Positions 25,530 through 34,498 are shown, counted from the first letter of the stretch. The stretch: 64,000 nt of DNA from Peptoclostridium sp965368085 (GCA_965368085.1 CBDULP010000002.1:62001-126000), one strand, 5' to 3'. Notes: a model not told the origin generated them from the letters alone. Made by a program: numbers and translations.

Positions 25530-26216
25530 GTGTACGGATATCCTTTTTACGATCCTACATTCATAATAATGGTTCCGGCCATAATATTTGCAATATACGC
25601 TCAGACCAAAGTCAAGTCGACTTTTGCGAAGTATCTGAGGGTGCCGTCTAAAAAGGGCTATACAGGAGCTCAGGTTGCCCAGTATATGCTCCATTCAAAC
25701 GGCATAGAAGATGTGCAAATAGAGATGGTGACAGGAGTGCTTTCGGACCACTACGATCCGAGAAGAAAGCGACTTAGGCTTTCAAAAGATGTGTACATGG
25801 GAACTTCAATAGCCTCGATATCGGTTGCGGCTCACGAAGTTGGACATGCCATACAGCATGCCAGGGGATATACTCCACTCAAGATTAGAAACAGTCTTGT
25901 GCCCGTGGCCAACATAGGTTCTTCCATGGCATGGATATTCATAACGCTAGGGTTTATAATAAGCCCTGCGCTTTTAGACATAGGAATACTGCTGTTTATT
26001 GGTGCCGTGCTTTTTCAGATCATGACGCTGCCGGTGGAGTTTAATGCAAGTTCAAGGGCCATAAATGAACTTGGAAGTGCGCATATAATATATGCGGATG
26101 AAATAGCTTACAGCAAGAAGGTTTTAAGCGCTGCTGCGCTGACATATGTGGCTGCAACTGCTTCGGCAGTACTTCAGCTCATAAGGCTTGTGCTCATAAG
26201 GAATCAAAGAGATTAA
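25530..26216 (+). CDS. yugP: Membrane zinc metallopeptidase (YugP family)
   Basis: 228-residue integral membrane peptidase-like protein. The zinc motif HEVGH lies in SVAAHEVGHAIQHA near residue 111; GALLFQIMTLPVEFNASSRA provides a conserved downstream Glu region. Four membrane segments are apparent: one at the N-terminus, two in the middle and one at the C-terminus. Substrates are unknown for the family. GTG 25530 begins 1 base after the DUF116 stop and is preceded by GGGGG. A terminator follows at 26226-26255, closing the operon. Confidence 0.9.
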   Translation: MYGYPFYDPTFIIMVPAIIFAIYAQTKVKSTFAKYLRVPSKKGYTGAQVAQYMLHSNGIEDVQIEMVTGVLSDHYDPRRKRLRLSKDVYMGTSIASISVAAHEVGHAIQHARGYTPLKIRNSLVPVANIGSSMAWIFITLGFIISPALLDIGILLFIGAVLFQIMTLPVEFNASSRAINELGSAHIIYADEIAYSKKVLSAAALTYVAATASAVLQLIRLVLIRNQRD

Positions 26217-26225
26217 TAGACTAAC

Positions 26226-26255
26226 GTCCTAAGGGTATCTTAGGACTTCTTTTTT
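26226..26255 (+). terminator. Rho-independent terminator after yugP
   Basis: GTCCTAAG (26226-26233) pairs perfectly with CTTAGGAC (26239-26246), 5-base loop, followed by a run of T interrupted by one C. It separates the priA-def-fmt operon from rsmB. Confidence 0.88.
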
Positions 26256-26273
26256 GTAGGGGAGGAAAATAGT

Positions 26274-27605
26274 TTGGAAAAGAGCAGAATTATAGCACTT
26301 GAGACTATAAATGACATAGAAGATAGAGGAATGTATTCGAACATAGCCCTTGGAAAAAGGCTGAGGGGATCGGGACTGTCAGGCAAAGACAGGGGATTTG
26401 TAACTGAGCTTGTATATGGAGTGGTTGAAAACAGATATTTTCTTGAAAATGCCATAAGCCAGTTTTCGAAGACTAAGCTTCCAAAGCTCTCGCCAGTCGT
26501 GCTGAACATACTTAAAATGGGCGTATATCAGATACTGATTTTGGACGGGGTGAAGGACTTTGCGGCTGTTAATGAAAGTGTTGAGCTTGCGAAAAAATTC
26601 AAGCCCAAGACATCAGGCTTTGTTAATGCGGTACTCAGAAATCTAATAAGATCGAAGACCTCGATTAAAATGCCGAATGAGAAAAAAAATCCGGCAAAAT
26701 ACCTTTCTGTGAAATATTCATATGAAGAGTGGATTGCAAAGGAATGGATAAAAACATATGGGGTGGATTTTACAAAAGATCTAATGATAGCCAACATGGA
26801 AAGACCATCCTTATATGTAAGGGCTAACACATTGAAAATTACAAGGGACGAACTTGTAAAGAAGCTGAGGGATCAGGAAATAGAATGCGAGACAGTGGGC
26901 ATGGTTCCTGAGGCTATAAGGGTGAAAGGGATGAAAAACATAGAGTCGAACGAACTCTTTGTACAGGGAATGTTTTTTGTCCAGGACATAAGCTCTATGC
27001 TTGTTGCGCATGTTGCAAGCCCTCAAAAAAATATGCATGTTTTGGACGTGTGCAGCGCTCCAGGCGGAAAGACGACACACATGGCGACTCTGATGGAAAA
27101 CACGGGATGCGTTGAAGCTAGGGATGTGCACGAGCACAAGATTGGCCTTATAAATCAAAATGCAAACAGGCTTGGCCTCAAGAACATAAACGCCAAAATA
27201 GCAAATGCGGCGTGCTACCAGGAGGAGCTTGATGAAAAGTTTGACATAGTGCTTGCAGATGTCCCATGTTCTGGTTTTGGAATAATAAGCAGAAAGCCGG
27301 AGATAAAGTACAAGGGCAAGGACGAGATAGATCAGCTTCCGAATATCCAAATGGGCATACTTGAGAATGTAAGCAGATATGTAAAAAAAGATGGACTACT
27401 CATATACAGTACTTGTACAATAGAATATAAGGAAAACATGGGTGTAGTATCGCAGTTTTTAAAACAAAACAGCGATTATGTACTGGAGCCCATAAAAGAA
27501 GTGAGTGTAGATATGGAAACCCAAAAGGACGGGTATATCCAAACTTATCCGAACATACACGGAATCGATGGGTTTTTTATTGCAAAGCTTAGAAAGGTAA
27601 GGTAG
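26274..27605 (+). CDS. rsmB: 16S rRNA (cytosine-967-C5)-methyltransferase RsmB
   Basis: 443-residue RsmB/Sun protein: an N-terminal NusB-like RNA-binding domain (about 1-140) followed by a SAM-dependent methyltransferase with DVCSAPGGKTTHMA, the active-site PCSGFG, and the second cysteine in YSTCTIE. It methylates C967 of 16S rRNA. The start is TTG 26274, 7 bases after GGGGAGG. rlmN follows after 2 bases. The def, fmt, rsmB, rlmN, phosphatase, kinase, rsgA, rpe order matches the Bacillus/Clostridium arrangement. Confidence 0.95.
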   Translation: MEKSRIIALETINDIEDRGMYSNIALGKRLRGSGLSGKDRGFVTELVYGVVENRYFLENAISQFSKTKLPKLSPVVLNILKMGVYQILILDGVKDFAAVNESVELAKKFKPKTSGFVNAVLRNLIRSKTSIKMPNEKKNPAKYLSVKYSYEEWIAKEWIKTYGVDFTKDLMIANMERPSLYVRANTLKITRDELVKKLRDQEIECETVGMVPEAIRVKGMKNIESNELFVQGMFFVQDISSMLVAHVASPQKNMHVLDVCSAPGGKTTHMATLMENTGCVEARDVHEHKIGLINQNANRLGLKNINAKIANAACYQEELDEKFDIVLADVPCSGFGIISRKPEIKYKGKDEIDQLPNIQMGILENVSRYVKKDGLLIYSTCTIEYKENMGVVSQFLKQNSDYVLEPIKEVSVDMETQKDGYIQTYPNIHGIDGFFIAKLRKVR

Positions 27606-27607
27606 TA

Positions 27608-28639
27608 ATGGAAAAGATCGATATAAAATCATTTACAGAAGAGCAAGTTAGGGAATATATGAAAACAATAGGTGAAAAGAGCTTTAGGGGAAGCCAGGTT
27701 TTCAAGTGGATTTATAATGGTATAAAGGATTTTGATGAAATGAACAACATACCTGCATCGCTTAGGCAGAAACTTTCTCAAAATGCGTATATAGACAATA
27801 TTCAAATAGAAACAAAGCTTGTTTCGAAAATAGACCAAACGAGAAAATACCTGTTCGAGCTCATGGACGGGAATATAATAGAAAGCGTAATGATGAAGTA
27901 CAAGCACGGCGTGTCGGCGTGCATATCAACACAGGTTGGTTGCAGGATGGGATGCAGCTTCTGTGCATCTACCGTGGACGGCATGACTAGAAATCTTACG
28001 GCATCAGAAATGCTCGACCAGATTATAGGAATACAAGAGGACACGGGCGAGAGGGTTTCCAATGTTGTAATGATGGGAAGCGGAGAACCTCTCGACAATT
28101 TTGAGGAGACGGTGAAATTCCTAAGGACCGTAAATGACAAAAACGGGCTTAACATAGGATATAGGCACATAACTCTTTCAACTTGCGGAATCGTGCCGAA
28201 AATTTATGATCTGGCCGATATGGAGATTCCAATAAATCTTGCGATATCACTGCATGCGGTGGACAATGCCAGTAGAAAAAAGATAATGCCAATAGCAACT
28301 GCATATTCAATAGAGGAAATACTTGATGCCTGCAGGTACTATATAGAAAAGACAAACCGAAGGGTCACATTTGAATATGCAATAATACAAGGGGTGAATG
28401 ACAGTGAAAAAGAGGCTCTGGCTCTTTCAAGACTTCTTAAGGGGCTTTTGTCACATGTCAATATAATACCTGTCAACAAGATTGACGAAAATGATTATGA
28501 AAGACCTTCTAAGGAGGGAGTGGAGAGATTTTCAAAGATACTCTCAAAACATGGCGTAAACGCCACGGTGAGAAGAGAGATGGGAAGCGATATAAATGGA
28601 GCCTGCGGCCAGCTTAGGAAGCGAACTATTTCGGGGTGA
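27608..28639 (+). CDS. rlmN: 23S rRNA A2503 / tRNA A37 C2-methyltransferase RlmN (radical SAM)
   Basis: 343-residue radical-SAM enzyme adding a C2 methyl to adenosine 2503 of 23S rRNA and in some species A37 of tRNA. The 4Fe-4S motif CRMGCSFC (near residue 115) and GSGEPLDNF are present, as is the C-terminal methyl-transfer Cys in INGACGQLR. ATG 27608 lies 2 bases after the rsmB stop. Ala/Cys pattern shows it is RlmN and no frame disruption is seen. RlmN, not the resistance enzyme Cfr, is indicated by length and context. Confidence 0.96.
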   Translation: MEKIDIKSFTEEQVREYMKTIGEKSFRGSQVFKWIYNGIKDFDEMNNIPASLRQKLSQNAYIDNIQIETKLVSKIDQTRKYLFELMDGNIIESVMMKYKHGVSACISTQVGCRMGCSFCASTVDGMTRNLTASEMLDQIIGIQEDTGERVSNVVMMGSGEPLDNFEETVKFLRTVNDKNGLNIGYRHITLSTCGIVPKIYDLADMEIPINLAISLHAVDNASRKKIMPIATAYSIEEILDACRYYIEKTNRRVTFEYAIIQGVNDSEKEALALSRLLKGLLSHVNIIPVNKIDENDYERPSKEGVERFSKILSKHGVNATVRREMGSDINGACGQLRKRTISG

Positions 28640-28643
28640 TAAT

Positions 28644-29390
28644 ATGATATATAAAGCCGTATCGGATGTAGGGAATGTCAGAAGTGTGAATGAAGATTTT
28701 GGGGCTGCGCAGATACTGGGCAGCGGTAAAGATGAAGTAGGCATATTTGCCATAGCTGATGGCATGGGGGGGCACAATAAAGGCGAAGTCGCAAGCCGGA
28801 TTGCAGTTGAAAATGTCATGGAATATCTGAAAGGCAAAGTTGAGTCTGCAGAAAATGACATTGACTCTATTGTGGTTGAAAATCTTATTAAGTCATATGA
28901 GAGTTCAAATGACATGATACTTAAGGAAGCCCAAAAGAGCGAAGCATTTCACGGCATGGGGACAACCCTTACGGTAGCTGTAATTGCAAAAGGCAAAATG
29001 TATGTTGGAAATGTTGGAGACAGCAGATGCTATTTGTTTAGTGAAAAAAAACTCCACAGAGTTACAAATGATAACTCACTTGTGCAGGAGATGGTATTAA
29101 AGGGGCTTATAACCGAGGAGGAGGCGAGAAGGCATCCGCAAAGAAATATCATAACAAGGGCTGTAGGCCTTGACAAGCCTTTAAAGGTCGATGTATATGA
29201 AAGGGATGTAATAAAGGGAGACCATATCCTTCTCACTACAGACGGACTTACGAATATGGTTGCACATGATGAGATGCAAGAAGTGATATTGAACTTTGAA
29301 AATATTGATCAAAGCTGTGAAGAACTTTTAAGCAGAGCCAAGGACAGCGGGGGAGACGACAATATTTCTTTGGTTCACATTTTAATATGA
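28644..29390 (+). CDS. prpC: PP2C-type protein phosphatase (PrpC/Stp)
   Basis: 248-residue PP2C phosphatase that reverses Ser/Thr phosphorylation by the PASTA kinase encoded next. Metal-binding aspartates are in VNEDFG and AIADGMGGHNKG, with later motifs VGNVGDSRCYLF and the C-terminal SGGDDNIS. The frame is open further upstream inside rlmN, but ATG 28644 has a GGGGTGAT site and gives the family N-terminus. The kinase gene follows at once; they form the conserved prpC-prkC pair. Confidence 0.95.
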   Translation: MIYKAVSDVGNVRSVNEDFGAAQILGSGKDEVGIFAIADGMGGHNKGEVASRIAVENVMEYLKGKVESAENDIDSIVVENLIKSYESSNDMILKEAQKSEAFHGMGTTLTVAVIAKGKMYVGNVGDSRCYLFSEKKLHRVTNDNSLVQEMVLKGLITEEEARRHPQRNIITRAVGLDKPLKVDVYERDVIKGDHILLTTDGLTNMVAHDEMQEVILNFENIDQSCEELLSRAKDSGGDDNISLVHILI

Positions 29391-29409
29391 CTTGGGAGTT
29401 GGTGGTACT

Positions 29410-31431
29410 GTGTTAGGTAAAGTATTAGGGAACAGATATGAGATATTGGAAAAAATAGGCGATGGAGGAATGGCTTTTGTCTACAAGGCAAGGTGCAGGC
29501 TTTTGAACAGGATAGTTGCCTTAAAAGTCCTTAGAAGTGAATTTGTTGAAGACGAGGAATTTCTTGAAAAGTTTAAAAATGAAGCGCAATCGGCTGCAAG
29601 CCTTACTCAGCAAAACATAGTCAATATATATGACGTGGGTCAGGATGAGGGGGTCCACTATATAGTTATGGAATATGTCGACGGCAAAAGCCTACGAGAC
29701 ATAATAAAAAGTAACAAGAGGATAGGCGAAGCCCAGGCGCTTGATATAGCAAGGCAAATTGCAATGGCGCTTTCACAGGCCCACAAGAAGCACATAATAC
29801 ACAGGGACATAAAGCCGCACAACATACTTGTCAAAGAGGACGGGACTGTAAAAGTTGTGGATTTTGGTATAGCCAAAGCCGTTACGAGTTCTACTGTTAC
29901 GAATATGGGAAGCGTAATAGGGTCCGTACACTATTTTTCGCCGGAGCAGGCCAAGGGAAGATATGTGGATGAAAGATCAGACCTTTACTCATTGGGGATA
30001 GTGATGTATGAAATGCTTGTAGGAAGGGTTCCGTTTAAAGGTGACAGTCCTGTGAATATAGCATTGCAGCATATAAACGAGGAAGTGACATTTCCAGATT
30101 TCATAAAAGATGAAATTTCAGAGGACGTAAAAAAACTTGTATTAAAGCTGACTCAGAAAAATCAGTCAAGAAGGTATTTTACAGCAGATGAACTTATAAA
30201 AGACATGGATATGATGCGAAGAAATGTAAGCCCCAATTTTGCCCCGCCGAACTATGAAGACTTCAAGACTCAAAAAATCGAAAATCTTGGAGAGGCCATA
30301 GAAAAGGCTGAGCTGCAAAGGGAGATAATTATAGAAAGACATTCCGACAATTTTGAAATAACAAAAGACCAAAATTTTCAAAACGAAGAAGACATGGGAG
30401 AGTTGGAGATGCCGAAAAAATCGGGCAAAGGACATAAAAAGCTCATAATGATGCTGGCTATAGTCTTGGGATTTGTAGCTTCCGTAGGGTTCACTGCAGG
30501 AGGATTTTACATAAAGGAGATGTTGAAGCCCAAGATATACAGTTTGCCAAAACTTGAAAATATGGAATTTGAAGAGGCTGAAAAGATACTGGGTGAAAAG
30601 AATATAAAGCTTAGCATGAGAAGAGAAGAATACAGCGACGAAGTTCTCAAAGGGCGCATAATAAGCCAAGAGCCAAAGGCTGGAACGACTGTAAAAGAAG
30701 AGTTTGAGGTCAAGGTGGTTGTAAGCAAAGGCGGCAAGGTTTCGCAAGTTCCAAATCTTGAAGGCAAGCAGCTGAACCAACTGACTGGGATATTGAGCGA
30801 GGCCAATTTCGAAGAGGGAATTGTCACATTTGAATTCAGCAGCAAGCCGGAAGGAACTATACTTTCACAGGAGCCCAGAGCGCTTTCTAAGGTGGAAGAG
30901 GGAAGTTCCATAGACCTTGTTGTGAGCAAGGGTCAGGAAGTGAAGCTGGTAATAGTGCCTCAGCTGGTAGGCGTAAGCTTTGAAGAGGCTAAAAATCTGC
31001 TGAGAGACTTGAGACTTGGAAATGTGAGTTATGGGGAAGATAAGTCGCAGCCGAATGGAGTGGTTCTAAAACAGAGCCTCCATGCAGGAAGTAAGGCAGA
31101 AGAAAACAGCAGCATGAATCTTGTTGTGAACAAAATAGAGACTAAGGACGAAACCGCAGATGGAAAAACAAATTCAGCTGACAGTAGCAAATCGGAAGGT
31201 ATGATTAAAAGAAATCTTTCTATAAAGCTTCCTGAAGGCAAGGAAAAAATAAAAGTCGTGGTGAAAGAAACTAAAGATTCTCAGACGAAGATTATATATG
31301 ATAAAGAGATAAAAGTAGGTGAAACGAACGGGCTTTTAAATGTTCCAATAAAAGGCGAAAGTGGAACGACAAAAGCATATCAAATAACTATAGACGGTGA
31401 CTCCTATTATGATGGAGAGGTCAACTTTTAG
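29410..31431 (+). CDS. prkC: Ser/Thr protein kinase with PASTA domains (PrkC/Stk)
   Basis: 673-residue membrane kinase. Kinase domain (about 10-270): Gly-loop GDGGMAFVYKA, VALKVL, catalytic HRDIKPHN with Asp133, DFGIAK. Juxtamembrane 270-340; one membrane helix about 345-367; three extracellular PASTA repeats start near 373, 441 and 511 and bind muropeptides or lipid II in the family; then about 95 extra residues with a Ser/Lys-rich linker and a beta-rich end. TTG 29392 is in frame, but GGGAG lies behind it; GTG 29410 gives the familiar GKVLGNRYEILEKIG start. Role: cell-wall-responsive signalling with the phosphatase upstream. Confidence 0.95.
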   Translation: MLGKVLGNRYEILEKIGDGGMAFVYKARCRLLNRIVALKVLRSEFVEDEEFLEKFKNEAQSAASLTQQNIVNIYDVGQDEGVHYIVMEYVDGKSLRDIIKSNKRIGEAQALDIARQIAMALSQAHKKHIIHRDIKPHNILVKEDGTVKVVDFGIAKAVTSSTVTNMGSVIGSVHYFSPEQAKGRYVDERSDLYSLGIVMYEMLVGRVPFKGDSPVNIALQHINEEVTFPDFIKDEISEDVKKLVLKLTQKNQSRRYFTADELIKDMDMMRRNVSPNFAPPNYEDFKTQKIENLGEAIEKAELQREIIIERHSDNFEITKDQNFQNEEDMGELEMPKKSGKGHKKLIMMLAIVLGFVASVGFTAGGFYIKEMLKPKIYSLPKLENMEFEEAEKILGEKNIKLSMRREEYSDEVLKGRIISQEPKAGTTVKEEFEVKVVVSKGGKVSQVPNLEGKQLNQLTGILSEANFEEGIVTFEFSSKPEGTILSQEPRALSKVEEGSSIDLVVSKGQEVKLVIVPQLVGVSFEEAKNLLRDLRLGNVSYGEDKSQPNGVVLKQSLHAGSKAEENSSMNLVVNKIETKDETADGKTNSADSSKSEGMIKRNLSIKLPEGKEKIKVVVKETKDSQTKIIYDKEIKVGETNGLLNVPIKGESGTTKAYQITIDGDSYYDGEVNF

Positions 31432-31446
31432 GCGAGGAGAGGTTAG

Positions 31447-32337
31447 ATGGTAGACGGAAGGATAATAAAGGGGATAGGAGGTTTTTATTACGTCGAAACA
31501 AGCGAAGGCCTGTATGAATGCAAGGCCAGAGGGATATTCAGAAAGAAGAAGGAAACCCCGCTTGTAGGAGACCTGGTTGAGATTTCAGTTGTCGACGAAT
31601 ACGAAAAAAAAGGCGTTATAGAAACTATTAAAAAGAGGAAAAATGAGCTGATAAGGCCAAGCATAGCAAATGTTGATATGGCGGTAATTGTGTTTGCTGC
31701 CAAGAATCCCGATCCGAATCTTTCTCTCATAGACAGGTTCATAGTGCTTGCGGAGAGGGAGTTTCTTGACATAGTCATATGCATAAATAAAATAGATGTG
31801 GATGAAGAAAAAGACTATATGAAAATAAAGAGCATATATGAGTCATGTGGGTATAAAGTAGTGATTTCGAGCACCAAAAAAGGCATAGGCATAGAGGAAC
31901 TCAAGGAGCATATGGATGGAAATGTCGTGGTGCTGGCAGGTCCCTCGGGAGTTGGAAAATCAAGTTTGCTTAATGCCATAGACGAGAGGCTTCAGCTAAA
32001 GACTGGGGAAATAAGCGAAAAACTCGGAAGAGGAAAGCACACTACAAGACATGCGGAGCTCATGGACTTTGGAGCAGGTACAATGATTGCAGATACTCCG
32101 GGTTTCAGTTCACTCAGCTTGAATCACATAGATGAAAAAGAGCTCAAGGAATATTTTTCAGAGTTTGCGGAATATGCAGAAGAGTGCAGATTCCACAGCG
32201 ACTGCATACATGAAAATGAACCGAGCTGTGCAGTTAAAAATGCCGTGGAAGATGGAAATCTTTTCAAGGAAAGATATGACAGTTATATACAGCTTTTAAA
32301 TGAAATAAGAAATAACAACAGGAGGAGCAGAAGATGA
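31447..32337 (+). CDS. rsgA: Ribosome small-subunit GTPase RsgA
   Basis: 296-residue circularly permuted GTPase assisting late 30S assembly. An OB-fold N-terminus (about 1-65) precedes the G domain, in which NKID comes before the P-loop GPSGVGKSSL, then DTPGFSS. The C-terminal zinc site is CRFHSDC...HENEPSC. ATG 31447 follows GAGGAGAGG. The gene overlaps rpe by 4 bases, so the two are translationally coupled, as in many Firmicutes. Confidence 0.96.
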   Translation: MVDGRIIKGIGGFYYVETSEGLYECKARGIFRKKKETPLVGDLVEISVVDEYEKKGVIETIKKRKNELIRPSIANVDMAVIVFAAKNPDPNLSLIDRFIVLAEREFLDIVICINKIDVDEEKDYMKIKSIYESCGYKVVISSTKKGIGIEELKEHMDGNVVVLAGPSGVGKSSLLNAIDERLQLKTGEISEKLGRGKHTTRHAELMDFGAGTMIADTPGFSSLSLNHIDEKELKEYFSEFAEYAEECRFHSDCIHENEPSCAVKNAVEDGNLFKERYDSYIQLLNEIRNNNRRSRR

Positions 32338-32993
32338 TAAAATTGGCACCGTCGATACTTTCGGCAAATTTCGCAACACTTTTGGATGATGTAAGAAAGG
32401 TTGAGGAGGCAGGCTGTGAATTCCTGCACATAGATGTTATGGACGGACATTTCGTTCCCAACATAACAATAGGGCCGCTTGTGGCAAAGGCTCTTAAAAA
32501 GAGCAATGTGGACATGGTGTTTGACGTTCACCTTATGATTGAAAACCCTGACAATTATGTGAAGGACTTTGCTGATGCGGGTGCTGACATAATTGTTGTG
32601 CATCAAGAGGCCTGCAGGCACCTTCACAGGACGATACAAAACATAAAGTCATACGGAGTCAAGGCAGGGGTTGCGCTTAACCCGGCGACTCCTGTGGAGA
32701 CTATAAAGCACATCATACAAGACATAGACATGGTGCTTATAATGAGTGTAAACCCTGGATTTGGAGGGCAAAGTTTCATAGAAGGCGTGCTTCCGAAGAT
32801 ATCTCAAGTGAGAAAGATGGCAGATGAACTTGGAATAGAACTGGACATACAGGTGGACGGAGGAATAAAGCCTTCTAATGTACACAAGGTTGTTCAAGCG
32901 GGTGCGAACGTGGTTGTTGCGGGTTCTGCGATATTTGGAAGTGACGACATAAAGGCGACTGTTGAAGAATTCAGAAAAAACAGCGAACTGTAG
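32334..32993 (+). CDS. rpe: Ribulose-phosphate 3-epimerase
   Basis: 219-residue TIM-barrel enzyme interconverting ribulose-5-phosphate and xylulose-5-phosphate in the pentose phosphate pathway. Seen: LAPSILSANFA at the start, HIDVMDGHFVPN with metal ligands, FDVHLMIENP, SVNPGFGGQSF and the C-terminal QVDGGI and GSAIFG phosphate-binding loops. ATG 32334 overlaps the rsgA stop by 4 bases. Complete. Confidence 0.97.
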   Translation: MIKLAPSILSANFATLLDDVRKVEEAGCEFLHIDVMDGHFVPNITIGPLVAKALKKSNVDMVFDVHLMIENPDNYVKDFADAGADIIVVHQEACRHLHRTIQNIKSYGVKAGVALNPATPVETIKHIIQDIDMVLIMSVNPGFGGQSFIEGVLPKISQVRKMADELGIELDIQVDGGIKPSNVHKVVQAGANVVVAGSAIFGSDDIKATVEEFRKNSEL

Positions 32994-33008
32994 AAAAAAG
33001 GTGATAAA

Positions 33009-33644
33009 GTGGTAGTTGGAATACTGGTGAACGGGGCTATAGAGGATATTGAGTTTTACAAAAGAGAGCTGTATAGCTGCGACTATGTAATAAGTGCAGA
33101 CGGGGCTTCCAATGCCCTTTACGGGATGGGAAAAGTGCCGGATGTTATTATCGGGGACATGGACTCAATAGAAGAAGATGCAAAGAGATTCTTTATGGAA
33201 CAGGGAGTCCAGTTTAAAAAATTCCCTTCAAAAAAAGATTTTACCGACACCGAGCTTTCGATAGACTACGCAAAGGATATCGGTGCAGTTGAAATAGTGC
33301 TCTATGCGGGCGTGGGAAGCCGAATAGACCACTCTTTGGGGAATATGAATCTTTTGTACTACATGCTTAAAAGAGGCATACAGGGAAGGCTTGTAAACGA
33401 GAAAAACGAAGTGCATATCACCGATTCTAAAATTGTGCTAAAAGGAAGCAAGGGCGATTTGGTGTCTGTGATACCTGTAAACGGTGATGCGGTAGGAGTT
33501 ACTCTTACGGGTCTTGAATACCCGCTTGCGGACTATACAATCGAATTTGGAAAGACGATAGGGCTTTCCAATGTAATGGTTGGGGACAGCTGCAGTGTAG
33601 AAGTGAAAAGAGGATGCGTGTTTGTAATAAAAGCAAGAGACTAG
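33009..33644 (+). CDS. thiN: Thiamine pyrophosphokinase
   Basis: 211-residue enzyme transferring pyrophosphate from ATP to thiamine to give TPP. Recognised by ADGASNALYGMGKVPDVIIGD, the SIEED metal region, FPSKKDFTDTELSIDYA and GSRIDHSLGNMNLL. The start is GTG 33009, with AAAGGTG upstream. Last gene of the rsmB-to-thiN operon, followed by a terminator. The rsgA-rpe-thiN order is common in Firmicutes. Confidence 0.95.
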   Translation: MVVGILVNGAIEDIEFYKRELYSCDYVISADGASNALYGMGKVPDVIIGDMDSIEEDAKRFFMEQGVQFKKFPSKKDFTDTELSIDYAKDIGAVEIVLYAGVGSRIDHSLGNMNLLYYMLKRGIQGRLVNEKNEVHITDSKIVLKGSKGDLVSVIPVNGDAVGVTLTGLEYPLADYTIEFGKTIGLSNVMVGDSCSVEVKRGCVFVIKARD

Positions 33645-33648
33645 GATA

Positions 33649-33682
33649 AAAATAACGACCTTTTATAGGTCGTTATTTTTAT
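33649..33682 (+). terminator. Rho-independent terminator after thiN
   Basis: AAAATAACGACC (33649-33660) pairs with GGTCGTTATTTT (33668-33679), 7-base loop, followed by further T. It ends the long rsmB-thiN operon. Confidence 0.9.
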
Positions 33683-33698
33683 TACAGTATAAGGGCAT

Positions 33699-33727
33699 AA
33701 AAAAAAGAGTCTTACGACTCTTTTTTT
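33699..33727. terminator. Terminator for rpmB (minus strand), symmetric
   Basis: GAGTC/GACTC stem (33707-33711 with 33716-33720) flanked by eight A on the left and seven T on the right, so it can act in both directions. It is the first structure downstream of rpmB on the minus strand. Confidence 0.85.
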
Positions 33728-33772
33728 GCTAATTATATATTGAAAACATTTCAATATCCAATTATCTCCAAA

Positions 33773-33964
33773 CTAGATAGCTCTGTCTACTTTTCCAGAA
33801 CGTAGACATCTTGTACATACCTTTACTTTCTTTGGAGAACCATTAACCAAAGCCTTTACGCTTCTAAGGTTAGGTAGCCAAGTTCTTTTAGAGTGACGAT
33901 TTGAGTGACTGACCTGATTTCCAGAAGTTCTTCCCTTACCGCACATTTCGCATACCTTTGCCAC
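33773..33964 (-). CDS. rpmB: 50S ribosomal protein L28 (zinc-ribbon form)
   Basis: 63-residue L28. Cys5, Cys8, Cys50 and Cys53 form two CxxC pairs (CEMC and CTRC), the zinc-binding version of this protein. The middle HSNRHSKRTWLPNLR is the conserved rRNA-binding stretch. GTG at 33964 is the start: AAGGAGGT lies 8 bases upstream, and the N-terminus becomes MAKVCEMCGKG, as in the family. It is transcribed opposite to its neighbours from its own promoter, next to the yloU/yloV genes as in Bacillus and Clostridium. Confidence 0.96.
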   Translation of the reverse strand: MAKVCEMCGKGRTSGNQVSHSNRHSKRTWLPNLRSVKALVNGSPKKVKVCTRCLRSGKVDRAI

Positions 33965-34013
33965 GTAAAAACACCTCCTTTGTGTTTCATAAATTGCCAT
34001 TAAAAACATTACT

Positions 34014-34042
34014 ATATTATCACATTTAGGGGTATTTGGCAA
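34014..34042 (-). promoter_or_regulatory. Sigma-A promoter of rpmB
   Basis: Read on the minus strand: TTGCCA (34042-34037), 17-base spacer, TAATAT (34019-34014). The leader to the GTG start is about 42 bases and contains AAGGAGGT. Confidence 0.72.
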
Positions 34043-34058
34043 TATAAAATAAATTGTA

Positions 34059-34087
34059 TTGAAGAAAGGCCATGCATACTATAGAAT
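34059..34087 (+). promoter_or_regulatory. Sigma-A promoter of yloU-yloV
   Basis: TTGAAG (34059-34064), 17-base spacer, TAGAAT (34082-34087), back to back with the rpmB promoter. Predicted leader about 30 bases. Confidence 0.65.
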
Positions 34088-34124
34088 AATATTGTAAAGA
34101 AGTTTATTATGGAGGGGAATGTGC

Positions 34125-34481
34125 ATGTACGGAAAAATAGAGAACCAATATGGGAAAATATACATAGAAAATGACGTGATAGCAAAAATAGCCGGAAAAG
34201 CCGCAGTTGAATGCTATGGGATTGTTGGATTTGCCTCGAAATCCATAAAAAATGGAATAGTTGAGCTTTTGAGATCAGAAAACATGGCAAAGGGAATAAG
34301 TGTGAATGTAGACGAGGAAAAGCTCGAGATGGAGTTTTTCGTTATAATAGAGTATGGAACTAAGATATCGGAAGTGGCTCATAACATAATGGACAGGGTG
34401 AAATATTCAGTTGAAAAAAATACCGGGCTCAAGGTTTCTAAGATAGACATAAGGGTCCAGGGAATAAGAGTAAGTAAGTAG
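34125..34481 (+). CDS. yloU: Asp23/Gls24 family envelope-stress protein (YloU)
   Basis: 118-residue Asp23/Gls24-domain protein. The domain covers nearly the whole sequence (IENQYGKIYIENDVIAKIAG, then CYGIVGFAS and the end NIMDRVKYSVEKNTGLKVSKI). Family members are membrane-associated or cytosolic proteins linked to alkaline or envelope stress, with unclear biochemistry. Two ATGs compete: 34119 overlaps the ribosome site, while 34125 is 7 bases after GGAGGGG and is chosen. It always neighbours yloV and rpmB in Firmicutes. Confidence 0.92.
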   Translation: MYGKIENQYGKIYIENDVIAKIAGKAAVECYGIVGFASKSIKNGIVELLRSENMAKGISVNVDEEKLEMEFFVIIEYGTKISEVAHNIMDRVKYSVEKNTGLKVSKIDIRVQGIRVSK

Positions 34482-34498
34482 TGGGAGGTATCAAAAAA

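Noticed and set aside
33699..33727. Short A8...T7 palindrome as an insertion-sequence end
   Set aside because: A GC stem with A and T flanks placed between convergent thiN and rpmB is fully explained as a bidirectional terminator; no target duplication or transposase is present.
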